This document shows positions 1 to 7,857 of a stretch of 32,747 bases of DNA, one piece after another. The position numbers and the translations under genes are program-made. The notes under the pieces were generated by a model. That model did not search any database and was not told where the DNA came from. It was given only the letters and a program-made list of their open reading frames with translations. The stretch is from Synergistetes bacterium JGI 0000079-D21 (GTDB taxonomy: Bacteria; Synergistota; Synergistia; Synergistales; 79-D21), in contig AQRZ01000047.1 in the NCBI GenBank assembly GCA_000402835.1, forward strand, positions 1 through 32,747, given 5' to 3'. Positions within the stretch are counted from its first letter, which is position 1. Each line of letters opens with the position of its first letter.

Positions 1-95
1 CCAGGGGCTCCCGGGTGATGTAGGCATCCCGGATGTCCTTCGCCGACGGTGCGGAAACCACCGCCCCCTGGTTCGGCGTGATCCCCACCAGCCCT
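1..95 (+). repeat. Inverted repeat, copy A (at window edge)
   Basis: Bases 1-95 are the exact reverse complement of 7353-7447. Identity stops at base 96, where this copy continues as the GntR N-terminal half. Because copy A touches the window edge, the true repeat may be longer. Together with copy B it flanks the 7.26-kb block 96-7352. Confidence 0.97.
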
Positions 96-268
96 TCGGC
101 GGCTAACCGCCGCAACGCGCCGCGGATGGGAGTCCGGCTCATTCCCGTCATCCGGGCGAGCACAGGTTCCGCCAGTCTTGCCCCTGGCTGGAGCGTCCGG
201 GCGAGGATCGCGCTCCGGATCTTCCTGTAGGCGATGTCTTCCAGGTTGCCGCGAGGTTCTTTTTCCAT
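1..268 (-). CDS. GntR/FadR-type regulator, N-terminal part (runs off left edge)
   Basis: This is the DNA-binding half of a GntR-family transcription factor. It starts with ATG at 268 behind a GGGGAGGA ribosome-binding site. The winged helix-turn-helix is clear: residues about 9-60 read DIAYRKIRSAIL, then LQPGARLAE, then the recognition stretch MTGMSRTPIRGALRRL and the wing EGLV. The frame is still open at base 1, about 89 residues in. The missing ligand-binding domain is not lost: the same gene continues, in frame and on the other strand, from 7353. Bases 95 to 1 (minus strand) and 7353 to 7447 are identical, so joining the halves gives 58 + 167 = 225 residues, a usual length for the FadR/FCD subfamily. 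It lies downstream of the pyruvate oxidoreductase gene on the same strand, beyond a terminator. The target is unknown. Confidence 0.85.
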   Translation of the reverse strand, partial: MEKEPRGNLEDIAYRKIRSAILARTLQPGARLAEPVLARMTGMSRTPIRGALRRLAAEGLVGITPNQGAVVSAPSAKDIRDAYITREPL

Positions 269-355
269 TGAGGTCCGTTCCTCCCCTGGTCGCGGCGGAA
301 AAATACGGCACCGCGCTCCGGGTCCATTTTCTCACGAGTGAGCCCGTGGTTCGGG

Positions 356-390
356 AAAAAAGCAGGGCCCGGGAAGTTCCCGGGCCCTGC
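356..390 (-). terminator. Rho-independent terminator of the pyruvate oxidoreductase gene
   Basis: A near-perfect 14-bp G+C-rich stem (362-375 with 377-390) is followed, in minus-strand direction, by six T residues (356-361). It sits about 30 bases after the stop codon of the oxidoreductase and before the GntR start. The GntR gene therefore probably has its own promoter. Confidence 0.88.
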
Positions 391-422
391 GCTGGGCTTC
401 TTCTCGTTTCCCCTGGTGTTTC

Positions 423-3400
423 CTACTCGACCGGCATGGCGGCCAGGTGCTTGTACAGCCGCCACTTCGCCTTGATGTCGGCTTCCGCCTCGGCCAGGAG
501 CCGCGCGGCCTCCGCGGGGTTGCTCAGGGTGAGCATCTTGTACCGGGTTTCGCTGTAGATGTAGTCGGAGAGCGGGATGGACGGTTCCTTGCTGTCCAGG
601 ATGAGCGGGTTCTTGCCCTCCGCGGCCAGGGTCGGGTTGTAGCGCATCAGGATCCAGGCGCCGGAATTGACGGCGGCCTTCTGGTGCTCCAGGCCCAGTT
701 TCAGGTCGAAGCCGTGGGCGATGCAGTGGGCGTAGGCGATGATAAGCGAGGGGCCCTGGTAGGCCTCGGCCTCCTGGAAGGCCTTGATGACCTGGGCGTC
801 GTTGGCTCCGAGGGAAACCCGGGCCACGTAGACGTTGCCGTAGCTCATGGCCATCATGGCCAGGTCCTTCTTGCCGGCTGGCTTTCCGCCCGCGGCGAAC
901 TTGGCGACGGCTCCGCGCGGGGTGGACTTGGACATCTGTCCGCCGGTGTTGGAGTAGACCTCGGTATCGAGGACAAGGATGTTCACGTTCTTTCCGGAGG
1001 CCAGCACGTGGTCCAGCCCGCCGTAGCCGATGTCGTAGGCCCACCCGTCGCCTCCGACGATCCAGACCGAGCGCTTGACCAGCACGTCGGCCAGGCTGAG
1101 AAGGTCCTTGGCCTCCAGGCCAGGGATCGTCATGAGCTTGCCCTTCAGGGCCGCCACGCGCTCGCGCTGGGCGGCGATGCCGGCTTCGGAATCCTGGTCG
1201 GCGGAAAGAAGCGCGTCGACCAGCTCGCTCCCGATCTCGGGGGCCAGTTTCTTCAGCAGCTCGACGGCGTATTCGTGCTGCTTGTCCAGGGCCAGGCGCA
1301 TGCCCATGCCGAACTCGGCGTTGTCCTCGAAGAGGGAGTTGGACCAGGCCGGGCCTCGGCCTTCCTCGTTGACGGCCCACGGCGTGGTCGGCAGGTTGCC
1401 GCCGTAGATGGAGGAGCAGCCCGTGGCGTTGGCCACGAGGGCGCGGTCTCCGTAGAGGGTGCTGATCAGCTTCACGTACGGGGTCTCACCACAGCCCGCG
1501 CAGGCACCGGAGAACTCGAACAGGGGGCGCAGCAGCTGGACGTCCTTGACCGTCCCCTTGTTCAGCTTCTGGCGATCCATGTCCGGGATGGAGAGGAAGA
1601 ACTTCCAGTTCTCGTTTTCGGTCTCGCGGAGCGGCACCTGCGGAACCATGTTGATGGCCTTCTTCGTGGCGTCGGCCTTGTTCTTCGCCGGGCAGTTCTG
1701 GACGCACAGGCCGCACCCGGTGCAGTCGGAAACGGAGATCTGGATCGTGTACTTCATGCCCGGGAAGTCCTTCCACTTCGCGTCGGTGGACTTGAAGGTG
1801 GCAGGAGCCTTCTCCAGGAGCTTCGGATCGTAGACCTTGGACCGGATGACCGCGTGGGGGCAGACCAGGACGCACTTGCCGCACTGGATGCAGGTTTCGG
1901 GGTCCCAGGAGGGGCACTCCAGGGCGATATTGCGCTTTTCCCACTGGGTCGTGGCGGTGGGGAAGGTGCCGTCCACCGGCAGGGCGCTCACGGGCAGGCT
2001 GTCGCCTTCCCCGGCGATGATCTTCGCCGTGACCTTCTGGACGAACTCGGGAGCCTCGGCAGGGACGGGCGGCCGGATGTCGAACGTGCTGGTGACCGTA
2101 GCCGGGACTTTCACCTCGTGCAGGTGGGCCAGGGAAGAATCGACCGCCTCGAAATTCTTCTTCACGATCTCGGGGCCGCGCTTGCCGTAGGTCTTTTCGA
2201 TGCTGTGCTTGATGGCCGCGATGGCCTCGTCCTTTGGCAGGACGCCGCTGATGGCGAAGAAGCAGGTCTGCATGACCGTGTTGATGCGGCCGCCCATTCC
2301 TGCCTTCTGGGCCACGTCGACGGCGTTGATGACGTAGAACTTGAGGTTCTTCTCGATGATCTCCTTCTGGATCGTCTTCGGCAGGTGGTCCCAGACCTCC
2401 TCAGGCCCGTAGGGGCTGTTCAGCAGGAAGGTCCCGCCCTTCTCGGCGGACTTCAGGACGTTGTACTGCTCCAGGAAGGCGAACTGGTGGCACGCCACGA
2501 AATTGGCCCTGTCGATGAGGTAGATCGCCCGGATCGGGTTGGGCCCGAAGCGCAGGTGGGAGACCGTCATGGAGCCGGACTTCTTGGAGTCGTAGACGAA
2601 ATAGCCCTGGGCGTAGTTCGGGGTGTCCTCGCCGATGATCTTGATGGAGTTCTTGTTGGCGCCCACGGTTCCGTCGGAACCCAAACCGTAGAACAGGCAG
2701 CGGACGGTCTTCGGGTCCTCGGTGGAGAAGGACAGGTCGTAGGGCAGGCTCGTGTAGGTCACGTCGTCGTCGATGCCGATGGTGAAGCCGTTCTTCGGCT
2801 CGAGCTTGGCGGCCTCGTCAAAGACGGCCTTGACCATGGCCGCGGTGAAGTCCTTGGAGGACAGCCCGTAGCGGCCGCCGAAGATCTTGACGTCGGGACG
2901 GCCCTTCAGGGCTGCGACGACGTCGAGGTACAGCGGCTCGCCGATGGAGCCGGATTCCTTCGTGCGGTCCAGGACCGCGATGGTCTTCACGCTCTTCGGC
3001 AGGGTTTCCAGGAAGTGCTTCACGGAGAACGGCCGGTAGAGGCGGACCTTCAGCAGGCCGACTTTCTCGCCCCGGGCCGTCAGGTAATCGACGGTTTCGT
3101 GGGCGGTTTCCGCGCCGGAGCCCATCATGACGATCACGCGCTCGGCATCGGGGGCGCCGACGTAGTCGAAGAGGTGGTAATGGCGACCGACGAGGGAGGC
3201 GAACTTGTCCATGGTCCTCTGGACGATCTCGGGGGCTTTGTCGTAGTAGGGGTTGCAGGCTTCCCGGGCCTGGAAGAAGACGTCCGGGTTCTGGGCGGTG
3301 CCGCGGATGACCGGCCGGTCGGGATTGAGCCCGCGGGCCCGGTGGGCCTGGACGAGGTCTTCGTCGATCATCGCGCGGATGTCTTCGTCGGTGAGCATCT

Positions 3401-3950
3401 CGACCTTGCTGACTTCGTGGGAGGTCCGGAATCCGTCGAAGAAGTGGATGAAGGGCACCCGGGCCTCCAGGGTCGCCGCCTGGGCGATGAGGGCCATGTC
3501 CATGACTTCCTGCACGGAGTTGGAGGAAAGCAGCGCGAAGCCGGAAGCCCGGCAGGCCATGACGTCGCTGTGGTCGCCGAAGATGGAGAGGGCGTGGGTG
3601 GCAACGGTGCGGGCCGCCACGTGGAAGACGGTGCTGGTCAGCTCCCCGGCGATCTTGTAGAGGTTCGGGATCATGAGGAACAGTCCCTGGGAGGCGGTGA
3701 ACGTGGTGGTGAGGGCTCCTGCCGTCAGCGCCCCGTGGACCGCGCCGGAAGCGCCGCCCTCGGACTGGAGCTCGGACACGAGCGGTACCGTTCCCCAGAT
3801 GTTGGTGATTCCCTTTGCGGACCATTCGTCCGCCCATTCACCCATCGGAGAGGATGGGGTGATCGGGTAGATGGCGATGACCTCGTTGGTCTTGTGCGCC
3901 ACGTACGCCGCTGCTTCGTTGCCGTCAAGCGTATGCATCGGCCTTGCCAT
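423..3950 (-). CDS. nifJ: Pyruvate:ferredoxin (flavodoxin) oxidoreductase, single-chain
   Basis: The enzyme oxidises pyruvate with CoA to acetyl-CoA and CO2 and passes electrons to ferredoxin or flavodoxin in the cytoplasm. It is the central oxygen-sensitive step of fermentative anaerobes. At 1175 residues it has the normal length of the fused, homodimeric type. In order one sees the N-terminal pyrimidine-binding domain (AIYPITPSSPMGEW), the middle transketolase-C-like and gamma domains, two 4Fe-4S motifs near residues 686 (CIQCGKCVLVCP) and 741 (CTGCGLCVQNCP), the cysteine pair GACAGCGET near 818, and the thiamine diphosphate site GDGWAYDIG near 967 followed by NTGGQ. The ATG at 3950 follows a strong AAAGGAGGT site. 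A promoter lies upstream and a terminator downstream, so it is probably monocistronic. No key residue appears to be missing. Confidence 0.97.
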   Translation of the reverse strand: MARPMHTLDGNEAAAYVAHKTNEVIAIYPITPSSPMGEWADEWSAKGITNIWGTVPLVSELQSEGGASGAVHGALTAGALTTTFTASQGLFLMIPNLYKIAGELTSTVFHVAARTVATHALSIFGDHSDVMACRASGFALLSSNSVQEVMDMALIAQAATLEARVPFIHFFDGFRTSHEVSKVEMLTDEDIRAMIDEDLVQAHRARGLNPDRPVIRGTAQNPDVFFQAREACNPYYDKAPEIVQRTMDKFASLVGRHYHLFDYVGAPDAERVIVMMGSGAETAHETVDYLTARGEKVGLLKVRLYRPFSVKHFLETLPKSVKTIAVLDRTKESGSIGEPLYLDVVAALKGRPDVKIFGGRYGLSSKDFTAAMVKAVFDEAAKLEPKNGFTIGIDDDVTYTSLPYDLSFSTEDPKTVRCLFYGLGSDGTVGANKNSIKIIGEDTPNYAQGYFVYDSKKSGSMTVSHLRFGPNPIRAIYLIDRANFVACHQFAFLEQYNVLKSAEKGGTFLLNSPYGPEEVWDHLPKTIQKEIIEKNLKFYVINAVDVAQKAGMGGRINTVMQTCFFAISGVLPKDEAIAAIKHSIEKTYGKRGPEIVKKNFEAVDSSLAHLHEVKVPATVTSTFDIRPPVPAEAPEFVQKVTAKIIAGEGDSLPVSALPVDGTFPTATTQWEKRNIALECPSWDPETCIQCGKCVLVCPHAVIRSKVYDPKLLEKAPATFKSTDAKWKDFPGMKYTIQISVSDCTGCGLCVQNCPAKNKADATKKAINMVPQVPLRETENENWKFFLSIPDMDRQKLNKGTVKDVQLLRPLFEFSGACAGCGETPYVKLISTLYGDRALVANATGCSSIYGGNLPTTPWAVNEEGRGPAWSNSLFEDNAEFGMGMRLALDKQHEYAVELLKKLAPEIGSELVDALLSADQDSEAGIAAQRERVAALKGKLMTIPGLEAKDLLSLADVLVKRSVWIVGGDGWAYDIGYGGLDHVLASGKNVNILVLDTEVYSNTGGQMSKSTPRGAVAKFAAGGKPAGKKDLAMMAMSYGNVYVARVSLGANDAQVIKAFQEAEAYQGPSLIIAYAHCIAHGFDLKLGLEHQKAAVNSGAWILMRYNPTLAAEGKNPLILDSKEPSIPLSDYIYSETRYKMLTLSNPAEAARLLAEAEADIKAKWRLYKHLAAMPVE

Positions 3951-4077
3951 TGAACCGGACCTCCTTTGGGAGCCGTGCTCCCCTGTTTTTCAAATCGGTC
4001 TCCAACCGGGACCGGATTGCTCCACGAAATCCTGCGTTTTGTGGACGATATACTCCAAGCCGTTCCATGGTACCACA

Positions 4078-4105
4078 ATTTTCCAAAAATACGGGAGCGT
4101 GTCAA
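4078..4105 (-). promoter_or_regulatory. Candidate sigma-70 promoter of the pyruvate oxidoreductase gene
   Basis: On the minus strand, a perfect TTGACA (4100-4105) is separated by 16 bases from GAAAAT (4078-4083). This would give a leader of roughly 120 bases before the ATG at 3950. The leader contains a small stem-loop candidate (arms TCCAC/GTGGA), but no riboswitch that I recognise. Confidence 0.5.
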
Positions 4106-4129
4106 CTTTTCCTTTCGGGAAGAAGCAGG

Positions 4130-4160
4130 AAAACAGCCCCCACCGTTTTCGTGAGGGCTG
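4130..4160 (-). terminator. Probable terminator after the PEBP-family gene
   Basis: An imperfect stem (CAGCCC arms with GTG/CAC inside, 4134-4160) is followed on the minus strand by TTTT (4130-4133). It lies just after the PEBP gene stop and just before the oxidoreductase promoter, so it separates the two transcription units. Confidence 0.6.
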
Positions 4161-4188
4161 CAGCTGCAGTCCGAGGGGCGCCGTGTTC

Positions 4189-4653
4189 CTACGTGCTTGC
4201 GGAGAAGGTCCCGGTCAGCCTGCTTTCCTCCAGGACGTGGCCGTCGACGGCCTTCATGAGGTCGTAGCGCTCCGAACCGGGGGGCAGTTCCAGGACGGTG
4301 TCCAGGGCCATCAGGCGGAAGGTGTAGCGGTGTACTCCCGATGGAGGGCAGGGACCTCCGTACCCGATCTTGCCGAAGTCGTTCAATCCCTGGCGCGTTC
4401 CGTCGGGAAGCTGGGGGGAAGGCGGGATTCCCTGGCCGAGGCCGGAAGCCGAGAAAGGGATGTTCCAGGCGATCCAGTGGACCCATCCCCGGGCGTCGGG
4501 ATCCTCGAGGAGGAGCGCAAAGCTTCGCGTGCCGGGAGGGGACAGGGTCCACACCAGGGGGGGTGAGACGTTTCCCTTCCTGTAGCCGCAAACGGCCGGG
4601 ATTGGGCCTCCCTCATCGAAGGCGGGACTGCGAAGCGTCATGTTTCCACGCAT
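4189..4653 (-). CDS. YbhB/YbcL-family (PEBP-like) protein
   Basis: This 154-residue protein belongs to the bacterial phosphatidylethanolamine-binding/Raf-kinase-inhibitor-like family. The family landmarks are visible in order: SPAFDEGG near the N-terminus, SPPLVW, the ligand-site strand LLLEDPDARGWVHWIAWNIP (residues about 48-67), the GYGGPCPPSGVHRYTFRLMAL block and the C-terminal LTGTFS. The length is normal and there is no signal peptide, so it should be cytoplasmic. The ATG at 4653 is preceded by GGAGGTGAT at good spacing; a second in-frame ATG four codons later is less well placed. It follows the ArsA-type ATPase by 44 bases on the same strand, probably in one transcript. The molecular role of bacterial members is poorly known; small-ligand binding is the usual suggestion. 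Confidence 0.9.
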   Translation of the reverse strand: MRGNMTLRSPAFDEGGPIPAVCGYRKGNVSPPLVWTLSPPGTRSFALLLEDPDARGWVHWIAWNIPFSASGLGQGIPPSPQLPDGTRQGLNDFGKIGYGGPCPPSGVHRYTFRLMALDTVLELPPGSERYDLMKAVDGHVLEESRLTGTFSAST

Positions 4654-4697
4654 GGGCGATCACCTCCAGGGGTGTTCGCCCCTATTGTCCTGCTAAA

Positions 4698-5645
4698 CTA
4701 AAGATATTTCAAGAGCCCTGTAATTTTATCCAGTTCATTAATTCCCCGGATGTCCGTGTCGAGGAACGGGATTTCGGTGATGCGCAGCGTCGAGAATTTT
4801 TCCCGGATCTGCTGCAAGTAGCCCTGCTGCGCTTGCCGGTGCCGGTCCAGGAATTCGCCGGCTCCTTCGGGGATCACGCGGTTCACCAGGACTCCCCCGA
4901 TGGGGATGCCGTACTTCGTCAGCAGCCGGATGGCCCGTTCCGTCTCGAGGATCGGCAGCTTCTCGGCGTTCAGGACGAAATAGAAGGCGCAGAGGGCCGG
5001 GTCGGTCAGGATGCGCCGTGCCGTTTCGAACTTCTCCTTCCTCTTTCCCAGGATTTCCGTGATGGGGTCGGTCTCCAGCTTCTGCCGAACTTCCCGGTCG
5101 TACTTGGCGACCATGCTCATCAGCTCGACGGCCCGTGCGCGCTTTTCGAGCAGGTGTTCGAGCCAGGCCCCCAGGATCTCCGGCAGGGTCAGAAGCCTCA
5201 GGGTGTGCCCCGTCGGTGCGGTGTCGAAAACGATCGCCTCGTAGGGGTCGTTCAGTTTTTCCATCAGTTCGATGAACTTGTCGAAGATGGCCGCCTCCTC
5301 GGCTCCCGGGGAGCTGTAGGCGATCTCGATCTGGCGCTTGATCTCGTCCACGATGACGGGGCTGACGATGTGGAGCATTTTCTCCTGGATCCCCTTCATG
5401 TACTTCTGGGCCTCGGTTTCCGCGTCGATCTCGATGGCCCAGAGGTTCGGGGCGATCAGGCCGATCTCCTCGCCGATGGCGGTGTCGAACGCGTCAGCCA
5501 GGGAATGGGCCGGGTCCGTGGAAACCACGAGGGTGCGGATCCCTTCCTCCGCGAGGGCGAGGGCACGGGCGGCAGCACAGGTCGTCTTTCCCGTGCCTCC
5601 CTTGCCGCCGAAGAAACTGAAGGGGCGAAAGGCGGGTTTCGTCAT
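4698..5645 (-). CDS. ArsA/Get3-family ATPase
   Basis: This 315-residue cytoplasmic ATPase of the SIMIBI class has the deviant Walker A motif GGKGGTGKTT (about residues 13-22), the switch sequence STDPAHSLADAF typical of ArsA/TRC40/Get3, and FDTAPTGHTLRLL (switch II region) near residue 140. The adenine-contacting stretch VLVNRVIPE lies near residue 254. It has a single ATPase unit, unlike the duplicated arsenite pump ArsA. There is no arsB or arsR here, and I see no CxxC zinc motif like that of eukaryotic Get3. The start is the ATG at 5645, because AAGGAGG stands directly before it; an in-frame TTG at 5663 lies inside the upstream gene's end. Only 10 bases separate it from the upstream 103-aa gene. 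The client is unknown: membrane-protein handling or metalloid export are both possible. Confidence 0.9.
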   Translation of the reverse strand: MTKPAFRPFSFFGGKGGTGKTTCAAARALALAEEGIRTLVVSTDPAHSLADAFDTAIGEEIGLIAPNLWAIEIDAETEAQKYMKGIQEKMLHIVSPVIVDEIKRQIEIAYSSPGAEEAAIFDKFIELMEKLNDPYEAIVFDTAPTGHTLRLLTLPEILGAWLEHLLEKRARAVELMSMVAKYDREVRQKLETDPITEILGKRKEKFETARRILTDPALCAFYFVLNAEKLPILETERAIRLLTKYGIPIGGVLVNRVIPEGAGEFLDRHRQAQQGYLQQIREKFSTLRITEIPFLDTDIRGINELDKITGLLKYL

Positions 5646-5655
5646 GGGGGCCTCC

Positions 5656-5967
5656 TTAGCCAAAATCGTACTGGCCGGCCTTTTCGGCCACGATGGTCTT
5701 GCGGTTCTGCATGCGCCGTTCCCACGGCACGAGTTCTTCGGCCACGTAGGGCAGAAGTTCGAGCGTGTAATAGGAGATGGGGTTCGGGATCCCGAGGAAA
5801 TCCCCGAACAGCAGCAGCATCAGGTTGTCGTTGATGTCGAAGGCTTCCTTGCGGATCGCCTGCGTGCCGATCTCCACGAAGGACCCGAACAGCATCCCCG
5901 AGACCCATTCCTTCAGGCTCTCCAGCACGGACTGTTCCTTTTCGGCTTCGTTCCCGTTCTCCGGCAT
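5656..5967 (-). CDS. 103-aa companion protein of the ArsA-type ATPase, unknown function
   Basis: This is a real small gene: ATG at 5967 behind GGAAGGA, and its stop only 10 bases before the ATPase start, so the two are surely co-transcribed. The protein is acidic at the N-terminus (PENGNEAEKEQ). It then has a hydrophobic core with the conserved-looking stretch LLLFGDFLGIPNPISYYTLE (about residues 49-68), followed by LLPYVAEELVPWERRM. It has no cysteine, no clear signal peptide and no typical membrane-spanning run. Short proteins beside bacterial ArsA-like ATPases include a family named for a core motif plus a C-terminal Cys-Cys (cory-CC-star). This protein may be related to that family but lacks the cysteines. 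I cannot assign a function beyond partnership with the ATPase. Confidence 0.8.
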   Translation of the reverse strand: MPENGNEAEKEQSVLESLKEWVSGMLFGSFVEIGTQAIRKEAFDINDNLMLLLFGDFLGIPNPISYYTLELLPYVAEELVPWERRMQNRKTIVAEKAGQYDFG

Positions 5968-6029
5968 GTCGATCCTTCCTTCCAGAAAATCCCTACATCG
6001 AATTCTACTCCAAAACAACTCCCGCTGAG

Positions 6030-6058
6030 TTGAACGAGACGGCCCTGACCCCCATAAT
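6030..6058 (+). promoter_or_regulatory. Candidate promoter of the small membrane-protein gene
   Basis: TTGAAC (6030-6035) and CATAAT (6053-6058) are separated by exactly 17 bases, giving a start near 6065. It lies in the divergent region between the 103-aa gene and the plus-strand gene. Confidence 0.55.
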
Positions 6059-6114
6059 GGGGACACATCCGAAAACGGAGAGAGGGATTGCGCTTGAAGG
6101 GAAGAAGGAGTTCC

Positions 6115-6426
6115 GTGGCGGCCCGCCTGGGCTGCATGAGGCAGTTCATGCTGCTGGCGATTTTTTGGGGCCTTTTTGTCGCGTTCAACACCGTGACCCG
6201 CATGTTCGCCCCCAGCCTGGAACTGCGGCTGGGCCAGATCAGCGTCATGTCTTTCGCCGTTTCGGCCGCCGAGCTTTTTGCCGCCTGGTGGATCGGCCTC
6301 AGGGCCACGAACGCCCTCATGAACTCCATGATCGACCGTGCCGTGGCCCGCGAGGAAGAAAGGGCACGGCTCGAGGCCGAAGAGGCAAAGGCTAGCGTTC
6401 CCGCGGGGACCGCCAAAACGGAATAA
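6115..6426 (+). CDS. Small two-helix membrane protein, unknown function
   Basis: About 103 residues. It has two likely membrane segments, MLLAIFWGLFVAF (residues about 12-26) and SVMSFAVSAAELFAAWWIGL (about 43-62). A charged, probably helical tail rich in Arg, Glu and Ala (VAREEERARLEAEEAKA) follows. I prefer the GTG at 6115 because AAGGAG lies four bases before it; an in-frame TTG at 6088 with a weaker site would add nine residues. A candidate promoter stands upstream. The last 35 bases overlap, tail to tail, the end of the MFS gene on the other strand. I do not recognise the family. Confidence 0.65.
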   Translation: MAARLGCMRQFMLLAIFWGLFVAFNTVTRMFAPSLELRLGQISVMSFAVSAAELFAAWWIGLRATNALMNSMIDRAVAREEERARLEAEEAKASVPAGTAKTE

Positions 6427-7352
6427 CCGCTCCCCCGTCCGCGAGCACCGGCTTCCAGAGGAACATCCAGGCACCTGCGGCTCCCAGGAGCATAAAAGCG
6501 GCGAAGCCGCCGAACGCCGCGGCGTTGCCGAAAACGGGGCTGAGCAGCCCGAAAACGAAGGGCGTCACGGCCCACCCCGAGTCCATGGCAAACCACACCA
6601 TGGCGGTCGCCTTCGGCCGGAGGCGCTCGGGCGTCATGTCGCCCACCATGGCCAGGTGGGCGGGAAAGCCCATGCCGACCCCCAGCCCGAACATCGCCCC
6701 GCAAAGCGCGGCTCCCGCGTTGGAACGCACCAGGCTCAGGAGCGCCATGGCAAGGGCCATGAGGCCAAAGCTCGGTGCGGCGATCCGGGGGCGAGGGATC
6801 CGGTCAACGAAGTGCAGGGTGGCGATGCGGACCGCCAGGGCGGCGACGGCGCTCGAAACGAGGAAGGCGGAAGGCACCAGTCCCTGGGGAACGAGGAGGG
6901 CGCCGACGCAGAGGACCATGGAATCGGTCAGGGAAAGCAGGAACATGGAGCCCAGCAGCGCCCTGACCGGGGCCAGGGAGAACAGCTCCCGGTAGGACCC
7001 CCAGGCCTCCTTCCGGGAGGCGCCCCTGGCGAGCGAAACCTTTCCGAAGGAGATCCCGAGCGCGGCGCAGAAGAGGGCCATGAGGGGGGAAAGGGAAAGG
7101 TAGGCCGCGATGTGCCCGTGACGGATCAGCCAGTCCGCCAGGGGGATGACGGAAACGTGGGGAACCATGGACCCGGCGGTCATCAGGGCAAAGGCGAAGC
7201 CGCGCCTCTCGGGCGGGACGAAGAGGTTCTGGTAGGCCGTGAAGGCCACGATGAACGCACTGTAGCCCAGGCCCATGAGGATCCGGCAGGCGAAGACGAG
7301 GGAAAGGTTCGCCCCGGCAAGGGCGATCCCGACGCTTCCGGCGAAGGCGACG
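6392..7352 (-). pseudogene. Major facilitator superfamily transporter, 5'-truncated at a junction
   Basis: About 320 residues of a twelve-helix secondary transporter can be read, ending at 6392. The first visible part is helix 3-4 of the fold: AFAGSVGIALAG, then the helix-4 signature CRILMGLGYSAF. Later come the central loop and the second six-helix half, including the repeat-like GSMFLLSLTDSMV and FGLGVGMGFPAHLAMVGDM. Helices 1, 2 and motif A (about 75-80 residues) are missing. The frame runs without a start codon to the inverted-repeat boundary at 7352/7353 and meets a stop (7367-7369) inside the repeat. The break thus coincides exactly with the junction discussed for the GntR gene. The gene may be intact in the real genome. 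The substrate cannot be told. Confidence 0.8.
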
Positions 7353-7447
7353 AGGGCTGGTGGGGATCACGCCGAACCAGGGGGCGGTGGTTTCCGCACC
7401 GTCGGCGAAGGACATCCGGGATGCCTACATCACCCGGGAGCCCCTGG
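7353..7447 (-). repeat. Inverted repeat, copy B (internal)
   Basis: An exact reverse complement of bases 1-95. To its left the sequence is MFS gene; to its right it continues as the GntR ligand-binding domain. The shared block begins at AGGGCTGG (7353). Confidence 0.97.
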
Positions 7448-7857
7448 AGGCTCTCGCCGCCAGGCTTGCAGCGGAAAACGCGGAAGAAGCCGGCATCCTG
7501 CGGCTGAAAGAGGCAGCGGAAAAAGAGGTGCGAACCCTGCGGGAACGAAACCTTTCCGAGTACATCGAGGCCAACAACGAATTCCACCTCACCGTGGCCT
7601 CGATGTCGGGAAACAAGCCGCTGGGTTCGGCAATCCAGAACTGCCTCACCCTGACGAACGTCTGCCTCGCGTTTTTCGACCCCTTCTACGACGTCCAGGT
7701 CGAGGAATCCCGCTCGAACTGGGAGCACCGCCTGCTCATCGAAGCCCTGCAGGCGAGGGACCCCTCCTGGGCGGAGGCGGCGATGCGGGTCCACATCCGG
7801 TCTTCCTTTGCCTACCTCGACATCGGGAAGATCGAGCGGGAGATGGACGCCCGATGA
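7353..7857 (+). pseudogene. GntR/FadR-type regulator, C-terminal FCD part (separated from its start)
   Basis: This is the ligand-binding half of the regulator whose start lies on the minus strand at 268-1. From the GLVGITPNQGAVV wing region it continues into an all-helical FCD domain. The three metal-binding histidine positions of that fold are visible: NEFHLTV, WEHRLLI and AMRVHIRSS. It ends EREMDAR at 7857. As drawn, only a weak internal GTG (7360) could start translation, so this copy is non-functional unless 96-7352 is flipped. The TGA stop overlaps the ATG of the RACo-like gene (ATGA), indicating one operon and suggesting that the regulator controls the RACo-like gene. Confidence 0.85.

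Noticed and set aside
33..230. Similar short frames beginning MSFADGAETT at both the left edge and near 7415
   Set aside because: They are the same inverted-repeat DNA read antisense to the GntR gene, not a repeated protein.
447..3953. Very long open frame (about 1168 codons) on the plus strand opposite the pyruvate oxidoreductase
   Set aside because: It is the mirror of a certain gene in G+C-rich DNA; its translation is low-complexity (Gly, Asp, Leu, Val) and has no known domain.
4698..5645. Arsenite efflux system
   Set aside because: The ATPase is single-domain and no arsB, arsR, arsD or arsC lies nearby.
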